In this document: positions 48,732 to 58,324 of the stretch, piece after piece
Layout: each line of letters opens with the position of its first letter
Numbering within the stretch: the first letter of the stretch is position 1
NCBI GenBank assembly: GCA_905202595.1
Contig: CAJKSP010000003.1
Location: 1 to 64,000, forward strand
Origin: an uncultured Sutterella sp.
Lineage (GTDB): Bacteria; Pseudomonadota; Gammaproteobacteria; Burkholderiales; Burkholderiaceae_F
DNA: 64,000 nt
Direction: 5' to 3'
Notes under the pieces: generated by a model
The model's input: only the letters and a program-made list of their open reading frames with translations
Database searches by the model: none
Told to the model about the DNA's origin: nothing
Program-made: the position numbers and the translations under genes

Positions 48732-50915
48732 ATGAAGAGAGGAGCATTCTCCGCAGCGGCACCGGCCGATGATGCGGTGCAGCCTGCGCAGGCGCAGACC
48801 AGCCGTTCAAGCGAACCCAGAAAGGACCGAAAGGCGGACGGCATCGAGAAGGCGCCGATAACGGAAAAGCCTCAAAAGACGGAGAAGGCCGTCAAGGCGG
48901 CGAAAGGCGCTCAAGCCGCTCAGAAGGCCGAGCAGGAAGCGAAGGCGCCGCCCGTGCGGCTGCGCCGGCGCCGTCAGCGCACGAGTGCCGTCAATGCGCA
49001 GGCGCTCATCCGGGCCCGGCAGGCTGAGGCTCGAGACGATGCGCAGAGCCGCGAGCTTGCGGCGGACTTCAACGAAGCGTTTCCGCTGCCGACAGCGTCT
49101 GATCCGAATGCGCCCCGCACGGCGCCGGCGCATCTGCCGGACCTCCCCATGATCGAAGCGGCCGAGGCCAAGCTCGCCGCAGAGCGCGACCTGCAGAAGC
49201 GGGCGAAGCGCCATGCGCCGAAGCGGCCGGCTTCTGCCGCCGCGCGGCTGCAGGGGCTTGTGCGCTCAGCTCTTGAAGATGCGGCCGACCATCTGCTCGG
49301 CCGCAGCAGTCCTGAGTTTGCTCTCATTCCGCTCAACCCGCTGCGCGTGATCGTCGCATTCTCCGGCGGTCGGGACTCGACGGCGCTTCTGCATGCAGCG
49401 GCGTCGCTGCTGCGCGACAAGCAGCAGTCGCTCGTCGAGCAGCTGACGGCTGTCTACATCAATCACGGCCTCAGCCCGCATGCTGATGAATGGGCGGCGC
49501 ACTGCCGCGCAGAGTGCGAAAAGCGGCGCGTTCCCTTTGTCGAGATCAAAGTGAAAGTCCGCCCGCAGGGCGACGGCATTGAAGCGGCGGCGCGCGATGC
49601 ACGCTACAAGGCGCTTGCAGCCTACGCCAAGGGGCAGGGCTTCGACATTGTCATGACGGCGCATCACGAGGACGACCGCCTCGAAACCTTTCTCATCCAA
49701 TGGATGCGGGGAGCGGGACCGGAAGGGCTGGCCGCTTTTCCCAAGTCGCGCGAGCTCGCGGCGCCGGCGGCCGTTGAAGCGGACGAGCGGCGCATCGCGC
49801 TCATGGCCGCTGCGCAGGGCGAGGGCCGCTCGAGCGAAGCGCCCGTGCTTCTCGTGCGGCCTTGGATGTCGGTGCTTCGCCGCGATATCGAGCGCTATGC
49901 GAAGCAGAAGCGCCTGTCTTGGATTGAGGATGAGTCAAATGACGATCCGAGGTTTCTCAGAAACCGCATCCGCCACGAGGTGCTCCCGCTTCTTGACGAG
50001 ATCCGTCCGGGCTTTCGCACTGCCGCGGCGCGAAGCATCGGCCTCGTCGCCGAAGCGGCCGACGTGCTCCGCTCGGTCGCCAAGAGCGACCTCGAGGCGT
50101 GCCGCTCGACGGAAAATCCCCGGGCGCTCTCGATTTTCAAGCTCCTGCAGCTGATTCCTGCCCGGCAGGCCTGGTGCCTGCGCGCTTGGATGAGCGAGGA
50201 GGGGATGGCGTTTCCGAGCAAGGCGCGCATCGATGATGCGCTGCGTCAGGTGCGGGAAACGCACTCCGACACGAGTCTGTCCATCCGCGTCTACGGCAAG
50301 GAAATCCGCCGCTGGGGCGCGGATCTCGTGGTGCTCGATGCGCCGAAGAAGCGCGCCTCGGACGACCGGGGCGGACCGATCCCCTGGACATGGGGGAGCG
50401 AGCTGCCGGAGCGCATTCCGCTGCCGGATTGGCAGGGCTCGATCGAGGTGCGCCGCTGCCGCGACGATGAGCCGGGCATCGCGCTTGCGCGGCTCTCAGA
50501 TCCGAATGCGCTCCTTGAAGCGCGCTCCCGCGCAGGCATCGCCCGCTTCAAGCTTTGGACGCTGCGTCCCGCCAAGCCTCTGAAGGACCTCTATGCGCTT
50601 GCCGGCATTCCGGCCTTTGAGCGCTCGGAGCTTCCGATTCTTCTCCTGAACGGCGAGCCGGTCTTTGCGGCGGGCCTCGGCATGGACGTGCGCGCGCTCG
50701 ATGCGCCTGAAGCCGCCGCTGAGCGCGTGCGCTTCGTGTGGCGCCCCGAGGGGACGCTTTGGAATTCAAAGCCCATTCCCAATTTCGGCGATCTTCCCGA
50801 GAAGGAGCGGCGGGAGCGCGAAGCGCGCCTCAAGGCCGCGGCGGCGCTCGAGCGCGAGGCTGAAAAGGCGCGCCGCTCCGAACGCAGCCGCAAAAGCCGC
50901 CGCTCAAGCGTCTGA
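48732..50915 (+). CDS. tilS: tRNA(Ile)-lysidine synthetase with long N-terminal extension
   Basis: TilS adds lysine to C34 of the AUA-reading tRNA-Ile, an essential modification. The PP-loop 'VAFSGGRDSTALLHAAASLL' is at residues ~208-227, 'YINHGLSPHADEW' and 'AARDARYKALAAYA' follow, then 'MTAHHEDDRLETFLIQWMRG' and 'RNRIRHEVLPLL'. A C-terminal domain is present, ending in a Lys/Arg/Ala-rich tail. In E. coli TilS (432 residues) the PP-loop lies near residue 20, so this 727-residue protein has about 190 extra N-terminal residues: charged, Ala/Lys/Glu-rich and probably disordered. ATG 48732 has a poor ribosome site; an internal start such as ATG 49149 would shorten the extension. The helicase gene begins 11 bases after the stop. 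Confidence 0.9.
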   Translation: MKRGAFSAAAPADDAVQPAQAQTSRSSEPRKDRKADGIEKAPITEKPQKTEKAVKAAKGAQAAQKAEQEAKAPPVRLRRRRQRTSAVNAQALIRARQAEARDDAQSRELAADFNEAFPLPTASDPNAPRTAPAHLPDLPMIEAAEAKLAAERDLQKRAKRHAPKRPASAAARLQGLVRSALEDAADHLLGRSSPEFALIPLNPLRVIVAFSGGRDSTALLHAAASLLRDKQQSLVEQLTAVYINHGLSPHADEWAAHCRAECEKRRVPFVEIKVKVRPQGDGIEAAARDARYKALAAYAKGQGFDIVMTAHHEDDRLETFLIQWMRGAGPEGLAAFPKSRELAAPAAVEADERRIALMAAAQGEGRSSEAPVLLVRPWMSVLRRDIERYAKQKRLSWIEDESNDDPRFLRNRIRHEVLPLLDEIRPGFRTAAARSIGLVAEAADVLRSVAKSDLEACRSTENPRALSIFKLLQLIPARQAWCLRAWMSEEGMAFPSKARIDDALRQVRETHSDTSLSIRVYGKEIRRWGADLVVLDAPKKRASDDRGGPIPWTWGSELPERIPLPDWQGSIEVRRCRDDEPGIALARLSDPNALLEARSRAGIARFKLWTLRPAKPLKDLYALAGIPAFERSELPILLLNGEPVFAAGLGMDVRALDAPEAAAERVRFVWRPEGTLWNSKPIPNFGDLPEKERREREARLKAAAALEREAEKARRSERSRKSRRSSV

Positions 50916-50926
50916 GGTTCTCCGGC

Positions 50927-53900
50927 ATGGCGCGCCTTCACGAACCGGCTGCGGGCTCGGCAGGGAGAGGCGCCGCGGCTCGGCGCGGACCCCTCTCGCG
51001 CGAAGCGGCGCTTGAAGTGCTTGGCTTTTGGGCCGAGACAGAGCTCTTTGCGCCGGCAGACTATCGGCCGTCGAATTCGGAGTTCGTCGCGCATCACCGC
51101 TGGACGGCCGGCCGCAAGACCCCGTCCGAAGCCAAGGCAATAGAGAGCTGGCGCGCAGCGCTCTGGCAGGGGCCGCGCCGCTTTGCGGCCGAAGAGCTCC
51201 GCGCTGCGCCGGGAGAAGATCTCCCTCATGTGCTGCCCTTCTTCACGGTCTATGTCGGGATTCTTCCCAAAGCGCGGCTTTTCGCCGCTGCGCTTCAGGC
51301 GCTCGATGCGGCGGGCGGCATTCACGACATCCGGGAGAGCCCGCTATCCCGCGAACGCATCTTTTCGCCGGACTTCATGCCGCAGCCCGGGAGCTCGGGG
51401 CTGCGTGGCGACTGCTGCCTCGCGGTCTTCGAGCTGACGCCGTGGGGCACGCTCGTCGACGGCTCCTTTTCGGCTGCGCCGATGACGGGAGCGCTTCATG
51501 CGATGGCCGTTGCTGAACGGCAGCTCGAGAAGCTCGTGCGGGACGGGGCGGACTTTGAGGCCGTCAAGCCGCTTTTGAACGGGCGAAGCTTTACTGCGGC
51601 ACAGGCGCTCGGCCTCACGCAGAAGCTGGAGGCGTCCTTCTGGCAGCACGCCGCGCAAGCGCTTCGCTGGGAGCCGGCGGATGATCCGAAGCATCGGCTG
51701 ATGATGCGGGAGCGCATCGGAACCGAGCTTGTCCTCTCCGATCCGCACGGCGGATCGCTTCCTGTCGATGCGGCCTTTATTGAGCACATCACGGCGCGCG
51801 TCGCCCGCTACGCGGACATTCCGGGCGAGCTCGCCTCAGCGGTGCGCGTGAGCCTGCATCGTCCCGACTACGAGCCGAGAACAGAAGACATTCCCGGGCT
51901 CGGCAGCTTCTATTTGGAAGAGCTTCTGGCCGTGCAGGCCTCGCTGCAGCAGGCGGGCGCAGCGTCCTGCGCTGCGCCGGCCGCTGAGGCGCTGCTCGGC
52001 GCGGGGGACGGCGCTTCTGATGCTGAAGCAGCGAGGCCTGATGACGGCTGGGCGGCGCCGGCAGAGCCCTCTGCGGATGCCGCTGCCGGCGCGTCAGGAC
52101 CGACGCCGCCTCTGGCGAAGCCGATCGGCGCGCCGTTGGCGCAGCTCTTGCGGCACGGCCTCGACGAGACGCTGCCCCGCGTCGATCTGCTCCGGCAGCC
52201 GGCGGCGCTTGCCAAGCTTTTGGATCCGGCGAAGCTGCCTTCGGGGCGCTGGCCGAGCAGCGCTTCTCACCATCTCTACGCGGCGCAGCAGGCAGCCGTT
52301 GCCGCCATTCTGCAGGCTGGCGCCGGCGGCTTCGGTCCGCTCATTTCCGTCAATGGCCCGCCGGGCACGGGCAAGAGCTGGCTATTAAGAGACGTCGTGG
52401 CAGAAATCGTCGTGCGCCGCGCGGCCAAAATCGCAGCAAAGCCTGCTTCAGCCGCAGTCTGGGAGCCGGATGCCAAGACAGCCTTTGATGTCGGCACGAA
52501 CCAATCTTTCGAATTTGTGCCGATTGCGGCCGACATTGCGGCCGAAGGCTTCATCGTCGTTGCGTCGAACAACAATGCGGCAATTGAAAACATCACGGAC
52601 GAGCTGCCGCGCAGCTTTTCGCTCGAGCTCGATCCGGGCGAAAGCCGCTTCAGCTACTGGCGCGAGAGTGCGCTGGAGCTTGCGCGCCGGCAGCGCCGGC
52701 GCCGCGGCGCTTCCCGCGCAGAAGATGAGCGGGACGCCGTTGCGAGACGCGATCTGTCGGATGTCTGGGGACTGGTCTCTGCGACATTCGGGCGGCTCTC
52801 CAACCGGGTGCGCTTTGCTGATGCTGTGCTTACGCCAGCGAAGCGGGGCGAGGACCGCTCGATTCTGCGGCAGATCGACGATGCCGTGAGCGCGGCGAAG
52901 AAGAAGGGCGAGCTCCCGGAAGAGCGCTGGCTGCGGGCGCGCGAGCGCTTCCTTGCGCTCTCGAGAGAAGTCGAGGCACGCCGCGAGCGCATGTCCGCGC
53001 TGCTGGCGCAGTCGGCCTTTTCGCCTTCGCTTTTTTCGACGCCGCTCGCGCAGGCGCCCGGCCAGCACAAGACTTCGCTCTGGGTGGATGAAGCGTTTGA
53101 GCGGCTTCGCTCGAAGCTCTTTCTCTCGGCGCTCGAGCTGCATGCGGCCACTGTCGCCGCGCAGGCAGACTTCTTCAAGAAAGGTCTTCGCGCGGCGGGC
53201 GCCTTTCTGCGGCGCTCAGCGCCGCGCTTCCGAAGCGGCCGCGCGATTCAGGTCTACGAGCTCCTCTCCTTCATCGTCCCCGTGTGCTCGACGACGCTCG
53301 CGAGCGCGCCGCGGATGTTTGCCCAGACCGCTTCGGGCGAGATTCCGTGGCTCTTCATCGACGAGGCCTCGCAGGCGACGCCCATGTCGGCGGCAGGCCT
53401 TCTCTCCCGCGCCAAGCGGGCCATCGTGCTGGGCGATCCGCGTCAGCTCATGCCCGTCGTGACGCTGCCGCAGCGGCTCTGCGAGTACCTGCGCAGACGC
53501 TGGCCGCTCGTTGACGAAGGGTGGTCGCCGCATGCATCCTCGCTGCAGACGCTCGCGGACGGCGCCATGACGGCGGGCGCCGCGATTCGGGACGCCGTCA
53601 CCGGACGGGACGTCTGGACCGGCCTGCCGCTGCGAACGCACCGCCGTTGCGGCAGCCCCATGTTCGAGATCGCCAATGCCGTCTCCTATGCGGGACAGAT
53701 GGTGCAGATGACGCCTCGCCGCGACGACGGCCGCCCGGCGCTTTCGGCCTGGAAGGACATCGCCGGGCATTCATGGCATCCGATAGATTCCCAGGGACGG
53801 CACCATGCGGCCGATCCCAAAATCGTCTGGGAGGAGATGGCGTATCTGCGGCATGCCATCGAGGCCCTGCAGCGCTCGCGCGCCTGCTGGGGCGCATCGG

Positions 53901-54550
53901 TTTTTGTCGTAAGCCCCTTCCGGTCGGTTGCAAACCTCGCCGCCCGGATCATTCGCGAGGTCAAGCCCGTGCGGCTTTCGATCCGCGCCGATACCGTTCA
54001 CGCGTTCCAGGGGCAGGAAGCCGACATTGTGCTGCTGGTTCTCGGCTCTGCGCCGGGCAAAGCCGGGCGGCTGCAGCGGCGCTGGGCGGCCGATCCGGCC
54101 AATCTCGTCAATGTGGCGGTGACGCGCGCGCGGCGCGATCTGATCGTCATCGGCAATCGCAGCGAGTGGACGGCGGAGGCTTCCTTCCGGATCATGGCCG
54201 AACATCTGCCCGCGGAGCGCGTCGAAGTCCCCCAGAGCTGGCCGGTCCTGCGCGGCTGGACGCAGGCAGAGCCGCCGGCGGGCTCGTCGACGAGCGCTTC
54301 CGAGCCGGCGGACGCAGAGCAGGATGCGCCGATCTTCGGAGAGGCGCGGCCTCCGCTGCCTGAAGCGCGCCTTTCATCCGGCGACTTCGATACTGCGGCG
54401 CTGGAGTCGCTTTTCCCGCTGGGCGGGGCGGCGGCAGATGCGCCGGAAGAGGCTGCAGAAGAGGGCGGCGCCGATGAAGCGGACGGCGGACCTGACGATG
54501 CGGCAGGCGGATCGGATCCCGTTTGGCCTTGGCCTGTCGGTTCAGCCTAG
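50927..54550 (+). CDS. Large SF1 (DNA2/NAM7-type) helicase-like ATPase
   Basis: A 1207-residue protein. Residues ~1-440 have no recognised domain and include an Ala/Pro-rich linker (~345-400). The SF1 helicase core begins with Walker A 'NGPPGTGKSW' (~477), continues with Q/Ia-like 'VVASNNNAAIENI', motif II 'FIDEASQATP' (~808), III 'GDPRQLMPV' (~835), 'LRTHRRCGSPM' (IV), V 'DTVHAFQGQEADIVLLVLG' (~1022) and VI 'NVAVTRARRDLIVIGN' (~1062). An acidic tail ends the protein. Upf1/DNA2-like helicases unwind DNA or RNA 5' to 3'. A long insertion with coiled, Arg-rich segments lies between Ia and II. It is probably co-transcribed with tilS. Role unknown; no nuclease motif is seen. Confidence 0.85.
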   Translation: MARLHEPAAGSAGRGAAARRGPLSREAALEVLGFWAETELFAPADYRPSNSEFVAHHRWTAGRKTPSEAKAIESWRAALWQGPRRFAAEELRAAPGEDLPHVLPFFTVYVGILPKARLFAAALQALDAAGGIHDIRESPLSRERIFSPDFMPQPGSSGLRGDCCLAVFELTPWGTLVDGSFSAAPMTGALHAMAVAERQLEKLVRDGADFEAVKPLLNGRSFTAAQALGLTQKLEASFWQHAAQALRWEPADDPKHRLMMRERIGTELVLSDPHGGSLPVDAAFIEHITARVARYADIPGELASAVRVSLHRPDYEPRTEDIPGLGSFYLEELLAVQASLQQAGAASCAAPAAEALLGAGDGASDAEAARPDDGWAAPAEPSADAAAGASGPTPPLAKPIGAPLAQLLRHGLDETLPRVDLLRQPAALAKLLDPAKLPSGRWPSSASHHLYAAQQAAVAAILQAGAGGFGPLISVNGPPGTGKSWLLRDVVAEIVVRRAAKIAAKPASAAVWEPDAKTAFDVGTNQSFEFVPIAADIAAEGFIVVASNNNAAIENITDELPRSFSLELDPGESRFSYWRESALELARRQRRRRGASRAEDERDAVARRDLSDVWGLVSATFGRLSNRVRFADAVLTPAKRGEDRSILRQIDDAVSAAKKKGELPEERWLRARERFLALSREVEARRERMSALLAQSAFSPSLFSTPLAQAPGQHKTSLWVDEAFERLRSKLFLSALELHAATVAAQADFFKKGLRAAGAFLRRSAPRFRSGRAIQVYELLSFIVPVCSTTLASAPRMFAQTASGEIPWLFIDEASQATPMSAAGLLSRAKRAIVLGDPRQLMPVVTLPQRLCEYLRRRWPLVDEGWSPHASSLQTLADGAMTAGAAIRDAVTGRDVWTGLPLRTHRRCGSPMFEIANAVSYAGQMVQMTPRRDDGRPALSAWKDIAGHSWHPIDSQGRHHAADPKIVWEEMAYLRHAIEALQRSRACWGASVFVVSPFRSVANLAARIIREVKPVRLSIRADTVHAFQGQEADIVLLVLGSAPGKAGRLQRRWAADPANLVNVAVTRARRDLIVIGNRSEWTAEASFRIMAEHLPAERVEVPQSWPVLRGWTQAEPPAGSSTSASEPADAEQDAPIFGEARPPLPEARLSSGDFDTAALESLFPLGGAAADAPEEAAEEGGADEADGGPDDAAGGSDPVWPWPVGSA

Positions 54551-54597
54551 ACGTTGCGCCTGAGGATGGCTCTCAAAGCTTGCCTAAAAAAAACAGG

Positions 54598-54644
54598 CAA
54601 AGAAAAGCCCGCGCATGAGCGACCAAGCAGCATTGCGCGGGCTT
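54598..54644 (-). terminator. Terminator after the 66-residue membrane protein gene
   Basis: AAGCCCGCGCA (54604-54614) and TGCGCGGGCTT (54633-54643) pair perfectly; on the minus strand TTTTCTTTG follows. Confidence 0.85.
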
Positions 54645-54695
54645 CGGCGGACAGCTTCCTTGCAAAAGACGGGAAGCGCCGAGTTGTCTTCGGCC

Positions 54696-54896
54696 TCAGC
54701 CGAAGATCTTCATGTAAAGCCAAGCAGGGACCCCAAAGATCACAAGCCAGACGATGATCATGGCAGCGAGCTGCCAGACGTGGCTCTTCGAAATAGCCAG
54801 CACCACGGGTCCGATGCTGTCCCAGACCTTGAAGAGGAGGATGAGGGAAGCAATTGCCCAAATGACGGCTAGAACGAAGGAAATGAACGTAAACAT
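54696..54896 (-). CDS. Small two-helix inner-membrane protein
   Basis: A 66-residue protein with two hydrophobic segments, residues ~2-23 ('FTFISFVLAVIWAIASLILLF') and ~43-62, joined by a short loop 'KVWDSIGPVVLAISKSH'. It ends 'YMKIFG'. The ribosome site is weak (AGGTTT). It has its own terminator and no obvious partner. The short size and clean membrane pattern with a matching terminator make it a believable gene. It resembles small superinfection-immunity-like or YqaE-like membrane proteins only in size; function is unknown. Confidence 0.7.
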   Translation of the reverse strand: MFTFISFVLAVIWAIASLILLFKVWDSIGPVVLAISKSHVWQLAAMIIVWLVIFGVPAWLYMKIFG

Positions 54897-55091
54897 CGCT
54901 GAAACCTGTGCCCGAAAGGAGCGGGAGGACGGCGGTTCAGCCGCTCCTCCTGCATCGTTAAGAAAAAGCGTAGTCCCGGCCCCTTAAAAAGATCTTACGA
55001 CGCCGATAGACGCCATAATTCTCTTCAGGCCGGAAGGCCGGCCGGCAGCCGAGAGGCGGCTGCCGTGCATGAAGGACTGGGAGCTTTCAAG

Positions 55092-55784
55092 ATGCCGCGC
55101 TTTGACTTGATTCTGCCCGAAGGGCGCCTCATTCTTCGCAACCCGGAAACGGGCGAAATGCTTTCGCTTTCTGCAGAGAACGGTCCGGTGACGCTGGGGA
55201 GCGTCGAGCTCGCATTCGGTCCAGCCGCCGGGAGCGGCGCTTCAGCGACGCAGGCGTTCGGCGGGGCGCTTCGCGAAGCGCCGACGGCGGAGACTGCGCC
55301 GGCTTCGTCCGCCGAGAGCGGCGCATCACCGGATGCCGCGCCGCTGCCGGCTTCGTCTGATCCCAACATGCCGCTTGCGCTCGATCCGCTGGAATTTGAG
55401 CGCCGGCTTGCCGAGCGGGAGGGCTTTGTTCCTGCCGGGCCGGAAGCCGTCGATCCGGCGGCGCTCGAGCGCTCGGCGCCTGATGCTGCCGAATCGGCTG
55501 GGACCGCGCCCAAGAAGGAGGAGGACGAGCTTCCCAAGGGGCGCGTTTTTGAAGCGCCCTTTGATGCGCTCACGGCTGAAGATTTCGAGCGCACGCTTGA
55601 AGCCATCTCGCACGATCGCGACAACCTTTCGCGCGAGCTGGAATTCCTGGATGAGATCGAGGGCGACCCGCAGGACATTGCCGATCTGCGCAAGGCCGAT
55701 CAGGCGCTCGAGCGCGCTTATGCGCTCGCGGTCAAGCGCTTTGAAGCCTGGAAGGCCAACGAAAAGCGCCGCGACGAGGCGTAG
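55092..55784 (+). CDS. Hypothetical acidic protein with a forkhead-like or strand-rich N-terminus
   Basis: A 230-residue soluble protein. The first ~45 residues ('FDLILPEGRLILRNPETGEMLSLSAENGPVTLG') look like short beta strands. The middle (~50-160) is Ala/Ser/Pro/Glu-rich and probably unstructured. The C-terminal ~75 residues are strongly charged and helical ('DRDNLSRELEFLDEIEGDPQDIADLRKADQALERAY'), probably coiled coil. No family recognised. ATG 55092 is taken because of the strand-rich start and a GGGAG about ten bases upstream; ATG 55065 is in frame. Confidence 0.6.
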   Translation: MPRFDLILPEGRLILRNPETGEMLSLSAENGPVTLGSVELAFGPAAGSGASATQAFGGALREAPTAETAPASSAESGASPDAAPLPASSDPNMPLALDPLEFERRLAEREGFVPAGPEAVDPAALERSAPDAAESAGTAPKKEEDELPKGRVFEAPFDALTAEDFERTLEAISHDRDNLSRELEFLDEIEGDPQDIADLRKADQALERAYALAVKRFEAWKANEKRRDEA

Positions 55785-55874
55785 CGGCGCTCAAGAAAGC
55801 ATCGCGCCCGAACGCCGCAGACTGCATTCGGGCGCGACAAGCCGCACATGCCGCGGCATTTTTTAAGGCTCCAG

Positions 55875-56840
55875 TCACTCGAGCGCCGTGAGAATCATCA
55901 TCCACACCGGGAGCGACACCACCGAAAGGAGCGTCGTCGAAGCGACGGCCATGGTCGAGAACTTTACGTCCGCATGGTGGAAGCGTGCGAGGACGGCGAT
56001 CTGCGTGATGCAGGGCAGCGCCGCCTGAATGACGTAGACCTTCGCAAAGAGGGGCGAGAGCGGCAGCACGGCCGTGAAGGCGAGGCACACGGTCGGGCAG
56101 ATCACAAAGCGGCCGAGAAGCACGAGCGCCAAGTCCTTCGTGATTCGAATGTTTCGAATCCCGATGTTGTAGATCATGATGCCGATGAAGATGAGTGCGA
56201 GGGGCGAGGTGATGCCGCCCATGTAGCGCGCCGCTTCCATGACGGGTTCGGGGAGCCGCATGTCAAGCAGAATGAGGATGATGGCGGCGAGGAAGCCGCA
56301 GAGCGGCGGCGAGAATACGCGCTTCACCGTGGCAAGCGAGAAGGCCTTCGGCGCCTTCTGCTTCGTCGCGGCAATGCCGTCCATCGCTTCAAGATAGTTG
56401 CCCATCGTCCAGAAGAACGTGGTGTTGGCGAAGAAGTAGAGCAGCGTCGGAATGATGGCCTCTTCGCCGAAGAGCGCGAGCGAGACCGGCACGCCGATGA
56501 ACATGTTGTTCGTTGCGGAAAAGGCCGATGAGAAGACGCCCGAGTGCACGGAGCTAACTTTGAAGACGCGCACGATGATGCGGCTCACGAAGAAGCAGAG
56601 CCAGATGGAGGCGAAGGGCGTGATCATCGAGCCGGCAAGTGCGAGAAGCTCGTCGTGATTGAGCTTCGACATCACGCTTGAAAAGAGGTAGCAGGGCAGC
56701 GACAGGAATGTGACGAGCCGCGCGACGAGCGCCGTAGCGTTCTGGTCGTACCAGCCCTTGTGCGCGGTCCAGTAGCCGGCGCCCGCCAGCAGAATCAGGA
56801 TGAGAACGCAGTTGATGGAATGGAGGAAGGCTTCCCACAT
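55875..56840 (-). CDS. AEC-family (auxin efflux carrier type) transporter
   Basis: A 321-residue inner-membrane protein with ten hydrophobic segments arranged as two five-helix halves, the AEC/bile-acid-transporter-like fold. 'LVTFLSLPCYLF' with its Pro between helices and 'SAFSATNNMFIGVPVSLALFGEEAI' match AEC proteins such as malate permeases MleP and MdcF. Organic acid transport is likely; substrate uncertain. ATG 56838-56840 ('MWEAFLHSIN') starts just before helix 1; the open frame extends upstream to 56948 without membrane features. Confidence 0.82.
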   Translation of the reverse strand: MWEAFLHSINCVLILILLAGAGYWTAHKGWYDQNATALVARLVTFLSLPCYLFSSVMSKLNHDELLALAGSMITPFASIWLCFFVSRIIVRVFKVSSVHSGVFSSAFSATNNMFIGVPVSLALFGEEAIIPTLLYFFANTTFFWTMGNYLEAMDGIAATKQKAPKAFSLATVKRVFSPPLCGFLAAIILILLDMRLPEPVMEAARYMGGITSPLALIFIGIMIYNIGIRNIRITKDLALVLLGRFVICPTVCLAFTAVLPLSPLFAKVYVIQAALPCITQIAVLARFHHADVKFSTMAVASTTLLSVVSLPVWMMILTALE

Positions 56841-57046
56841 GGGCAGAGGCTCCGCCGGCTTCTGTGGCCCGGCTTTGAGAATCAATTGAAGGCTGCGGCC
56901 GCTCGGCCGCTCCGGAGGGTGCGTGGCCGTCTGCGGCATGCAGAGCAATGTGCGATTGTAGGCCTGTCAGCGCTTTGCGCCCAAATCCGGCTCCTCAAGC
57001 GAGCGTGAAGCGCAGCTTGAGGCGCAGGTCCGGAGGGTCAAGCCTG

Positions 57047-58324
57047 TCAGGATTCGGAGCGGCTCTGCGCGCCCGATAGATCGAGCTCGGCGCCGGCTTC
57101 GCGCACGGCGGGCGCTGGCGCGTAGCGGAAGCGCTTCATGACGATCGAGAGGATGACGAGCGCGGCGCCCGAGACGAGGAATATCGCGGGCGTTGCCACT
57201 TCCGGCGCGGCCGCTGTCGTGAGCGGCGCCACCAGGCCGCCGCCTCCGAAGCCGACGGCGCCGAGAATGGCGGCGGCGAGTCCCGAGCGGGTGCGATGAC
57301 GCGAGAGTGCGAGCGTCATGGCGGCGGGCAGCGTCAGGCCGAGTGCGATGAGAAGGAGCACGTAAAGCGGAATCGTGGCCCAGAGGCTCAGCCCGAAGGC
57401 AAACGAGAGCGCGACGAGGGCGGCCGCGCCGAGCATGCCCCAGGCGCCGGCATCCATCGCCGGTCCCGGCTGGAATCGCGAGCTTGCCGTTGCGCCCACC
57501 GAGATGCCGATGGCCATCAGGCCGAAGAGCAGGCCGTACAGCTCGCTCGGCAGCCCGAAGTGGCCGCGGAAGATGAAGGGCGAGGAGCTGATGTGCGCGA
57601 AGAGGATTGCGGAGGCGAAGATCTGCTGAATGACGATGCCGACGAAGATCGGATCCTTGAAGAGGATGGCGAAGCTCTCGCGAAGCGTTTCGCGCGGCGC
57701 GCCTGCGGCGCTGTCCTGTTCTGCGGTGCGGCGCGCTTTCTTGACGGGATGCGTCTCGGCGAGCACGAAGATCGTCACGATCAGCAGCACGACGCCGATC
57801 GCGAAGAGCAGCTCAAAAATGCCCCGCCAGCCGACGGCGGCGGCGACAAGCGAGCCGAGCAGCGGCGCTGAAATGGGCGCGATGCCCTGTATGGCGCCCA
57901 TGATGCTCATGAAGCTGCCGAGCGCCTTGCCGGTGTAGCGGTCTGCGGCGATGGAGCGCGACATGACGATGCCGCCGGAGGCGCCGAGTCCCTCCAGAAA
58001 GCGCATGACGAGAAAGACTTCAATCGTCTGCGCGGCGAAGGCGCCGAAGGTCGAGGCGGCAAAAAGCGCGAGGCTCCAGGCCAGAGGCTTGCGCCGGCCG
58101 GTGCGGTCGGAGAGGGGGCCGACGAAGAGCTGTCCGGCGGCGAGCCCCCACATCGTGGCCGAGAGCCCGAGCTGCACGAGAGAGGGCGTGGCCTTGAAGT
58201 CTGCTGCCTGCTCAGGGAGCGTCGGCAGATAGAAGTCCGTCACAAAGGGGCCGAAGGCGGCCAGCGACGCGAGAAAGAAAAGAAGGAAGAGGCGGGAGTT
58301 TTCCTTGGTTGTTCGAGCTGACAT
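57047..58324 (-). CDS. MFS drug-efflux transporter, Bcr/CflA type
   Basis: A 425-residue major-facilitator protein with 12 predicted membrane helices. 'LASLAAFGPFVTDFYLPTLP' is the family's helix 1 with conserved 'TDxYLP', and 'GQLFVGPLSDRTGRRKPLAWSLALF' is MFS motif A. 'RFLEGLGASGGIVMSRSIAADRY' is motif C region typical of Bcr/CflA drug:H+ antiporters. It probably exports drugs or metabolites. ATG 58322-58324 starts the protein; a longer frame lacks similarity. It is divergent from the C45 gene with 308 bases between, where I see a good ribosome site for that gene and nothing else. Confidence 0.9.
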   Translation of the reverse strand: MSARTTKENSRLFLLFFLASLAAFGPFVTDFYLPTLPEQAADFKATPSLVQLGLSATMWGLAAGQLFVGPLSDRTGRRKPLAWSLALFAASTFGAFAAQTIEVFLVMRFLEGLGASGGIVMSRSIAADRYTGKALGSFMSIMGAIQGIAPISAPLLGSLVAAAVGWRGIFELLFAIGVVLLIVTIFVLAETHPVKKARRTAEQDSAAGAPRETLRESFAILFKDPIFVGIVIQQIFASAILFAHISSSPFIFRGHFGLPSELYGLLFGLMAIGISVGATASSRFQPGPAMDAGAWGMLGAAALVALSFAFGLSLWATIPLYVLLLIALGLTLPAAMTLALSRHRTRSGLAAAILGAVGFGGGGLVAPLTTAAAPEVATPAIFLVSGAALVILSIVMKRFRYAPAPAVREAGAELDLSGAQSRSES

